A DNA stretch of 16,979 nt from DASRHD01 sp035499715 (GTDB lineage: Bacteria > Verrucomicrobiota > Verrucomicrobiia > Opitutales > Opitutaceae): NCBI GenBank assembly GCA_035499715.1, contig DATJYF010000173.1:1-16979 (forward strand), read 5' to 3'. Shown one piece after another: positions 15,784 to 16,979 of the stretch. Within the stretch, counting starts at the first letter, position 1. Each line of letters opens with the position of its first letter. Below the pieces are notes generated by a model. The model was given only the letters and a program-made list of their open reading frames with translations. It had not been told where the DNA came from and made no database searches. Both the position numbers and the translations under genes were made by a program.

Positions 15784-16979
15784 TCCACCGCCTCCGGTCG
15801 GAAGAACCGCATCACGGCGGCGCTGGCCGCGAAGACGAGCGCGAACATCACCACCGCGATGGCCGCGGCGCGGCCGATGGCGAAGTCCTTGAACATGGTC
15901 GAGACGAGCAGCGTGGCCAGCGTGTTGACCGGCGTTGCCGGATCCTGCGAAGTGAGCAGCCAGATCATCTCGAAGGCGTTGAGCCCGCCAATGACGAGAA
16001 ACACGATCGAGATCGCGACCATTTCCCGGATGAGCGGCAGCGTCAGGGTGAAAAACTGCCGCCAGACCGGCACGCCGTCGAGCGCGGCCGCCTCATAGAG
16101 CTGCGGGTCGATGCCCTCCATCGCCGCCAGGTAGAGCACGAGGTTGAAACCGCAGGCAAGCCAGAGATAGATCGGGATGAGCGCGGTGTAGAGGTGCTCC
16201 GGCGCGAGCCACGGATAATCGGCGAACGACTGCAGCCAGCGGCTGCCGAGCGCGCGGCCGAGGCCGGCAAGGCCGGCGTTGACCAGGCCGCCGTGCGGCT
16301 CATAGGCGTTCATCCAAAGCAGCGTGGCCGCGATGCCGCCGAGGAGGTTGGGAAAAAGCAAAATGGCGCGGAAAGCGTTCCGGCCCCATACGCCGCGATG
16401 GATCAGCGCCGCCAGCAGCAGCGACAGCGGCACGACCGCCAGCGCCGGCACGACGACCAGATAAAGGTTGTTTTTCAGCGCCAGCCAGAAGACGTCGCTC
16501 TCGAAGAGCAGCCATTTGAAGTTGAACAGCCCCGCCCAGGCGCGCGGTCCGAGGCCGTTCCAGCGCGTCAGCGCCCAGCCGAACGCCGCCGCGCCCGGCA
16601 GCAGCACGAGCGCACCGTAGAGCAGAAACGCCGGCCCGACGAAGCCGAGCGCGACCGGCGCGCGCATCCGGCCGAAATAGGCGTCGGGTTCCGCCGGGCG
16701 CGGAAGCGACCGGCCGCGCCATCGCCGCCACAGCGCCCAGGCCGCGATCGCCGCGATGCCGGCCAGCAGCGCGCCGCCGGCCAGCGGATGATTCATCTCC
16801 ACCAAGTCGGGATGGGCGGCGTGCAGACGGTCGGCGGCGGCCGCGGCCTCAAGCCGCTCCCCGAACTGCTGCGGCGTGATCCGGCCGGTGGTGAGCAGCT
16901 GGCTGGCATCGATGAGCGCCTGCCGGAGCGTGGGCGGCTGCATCATGACCTGCGGCATGTTGAAGGCCGCGCGCGCGCG
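15780..16979 (-). CDS. Carbohydrate ABC transporter permease, MalF-like, probably fused to a solute-binding protein (5' truncated)
   Basis: The C-terminal about 295 residues are a CUT1 permease of MalF type: VALGFVGPAFLLYGALVLLP as first core helix, NNLYLVVVPALAVVPLSLLL, and the EAA loop EAAALDGVPVWRQFFTLTLP. The frame is open to the window edge. An ATG at 16958 exists, but the residues around it look like the interior of a longer protein: ALIDASQLLTTGRITPQQF resembles the final helices of family 1 sugar-binding proteins. Counted from that ATG, an extra membrane segment lies at about 58-77, followed by basic RRWRGR, which puts the N-terminal part outside the membrane. The likely reading is a binding protein tethered to its own permease. 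The pair with the MalG-like gene is coupled by an ATGA overlap. Permease assignment is firm; the fusion is inference because the 5' part is missing. Confidence 0.88.
   Translation of the reverse strand, partial: RARAAFNMPQVMMQPPTLRQALIDASQLLTTGRITPQQFGERLEAAAAADRLHAAHPDLVEMNHPLAGGALLAGIAAIAAWALWRRWRGRSLPRPAEPDAYFGRMRAPVALGFVGPAFLLYGALVLLPGAAAFGWALTRWNGLGPRAWAGLFNFKWLLFESDVFWLALKNNLYLVVVPALAVVPLSLLLAALIHRGVWGRNAFRAILLFPNLLGGIAATLLWMNAYEPHGGLVNAGLAGLGRALGSRWLQSFADYPWLAPEHLYTALIPIYLWLACGFNLVLYLAAMEGIDPQLYEAAALDGVPVWRQFFTLTLPLIREMVAISIVFLVIGGLNAFEMIWLLTSQDPATPVNTLATLLVSTMFKDFAIGRAAAIAVVMFALVFAASAAVMRFFRPEAVE

Overview
The window holds a urea-use locus from a high-GC bacterium. In order it contains the 3' part of urtB, then urtC, urtD, urtE, ureA, ureB and ureC on the + strand. 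A large secreted modular protein follows on the same strand. On the - strand lie a small secreted TPR-like protein, the urease accessory genes in transcription order ureE, ureF, ureG, ureD, and two sugar ABC-transporter permeases at the right edge. The organism cannot be named from this sequence. The high GC, the repeat-rich short spacers between genes, the scarcity of Shine-Dalgarno sites, the SdrD/FG-GAP exoprotein and the apparent solute-binding-protein/permease fusion together suggest Verrucomicrobiota (Opitutales-like). That is inference, not proof.

Region 1 (1-6235, +): urtBCDE encode two membrane subunits and two ATPases of a high-affinity urea ABC importer; urtA, the binding protein, is expected just left of the window. 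ureABC encode the three structural subunits of a nickel urease, with every metal ligand and the carbamylated lysine present in UreC. urtB to urtD are packed or overlapping. The gaps before urtE, ureA and ureB are filled with repeat-like DNA: a structured palindrome plus degenerate heptamers before urtE, a dispersed inverted repeat before ureA, and heptamers before ureB.

Region 2 (6236-10753): a 241-base AT-richer gap holds a perfect 10-4-10 inverted repeat, an extended -10-like promoter and a good ribosome binding site. It drives a 1410-residue exported protein with a LamG-like domain, a helical toroid-like middle, two SdrD-B-like domains, a chitobiase-C-like domain and five FG-GAP-like repeats. 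The base composition of this gene changes along its length. A possible terminator overlaps the end of the convergent gene.

Region 3 (10754-14827, -): ureE-ureF-ureG-ureD form a tight accessory set. ureE/ureF overlap by 32 bases and ureG/ureD by 4 bases; a hairpin-forming dispersed repeat separates ureF from ureG. A signal-peptide TPR-like protein of unknown role follows ureD. The accessory set therefore faces the structural genes across two genes for exported proteins, instead of lying beside them as in most urease clusters.

Region 4 (14920-16979, -): two CUT1-type sugar permeases overlap by ATGA. The first is cut by the window edge, and its N-terminal part looks like the tail of a solute-binding protein followed by an extra membrane anchor. 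No RNA genes, CRISPR arrays or insertion sequences were seen.
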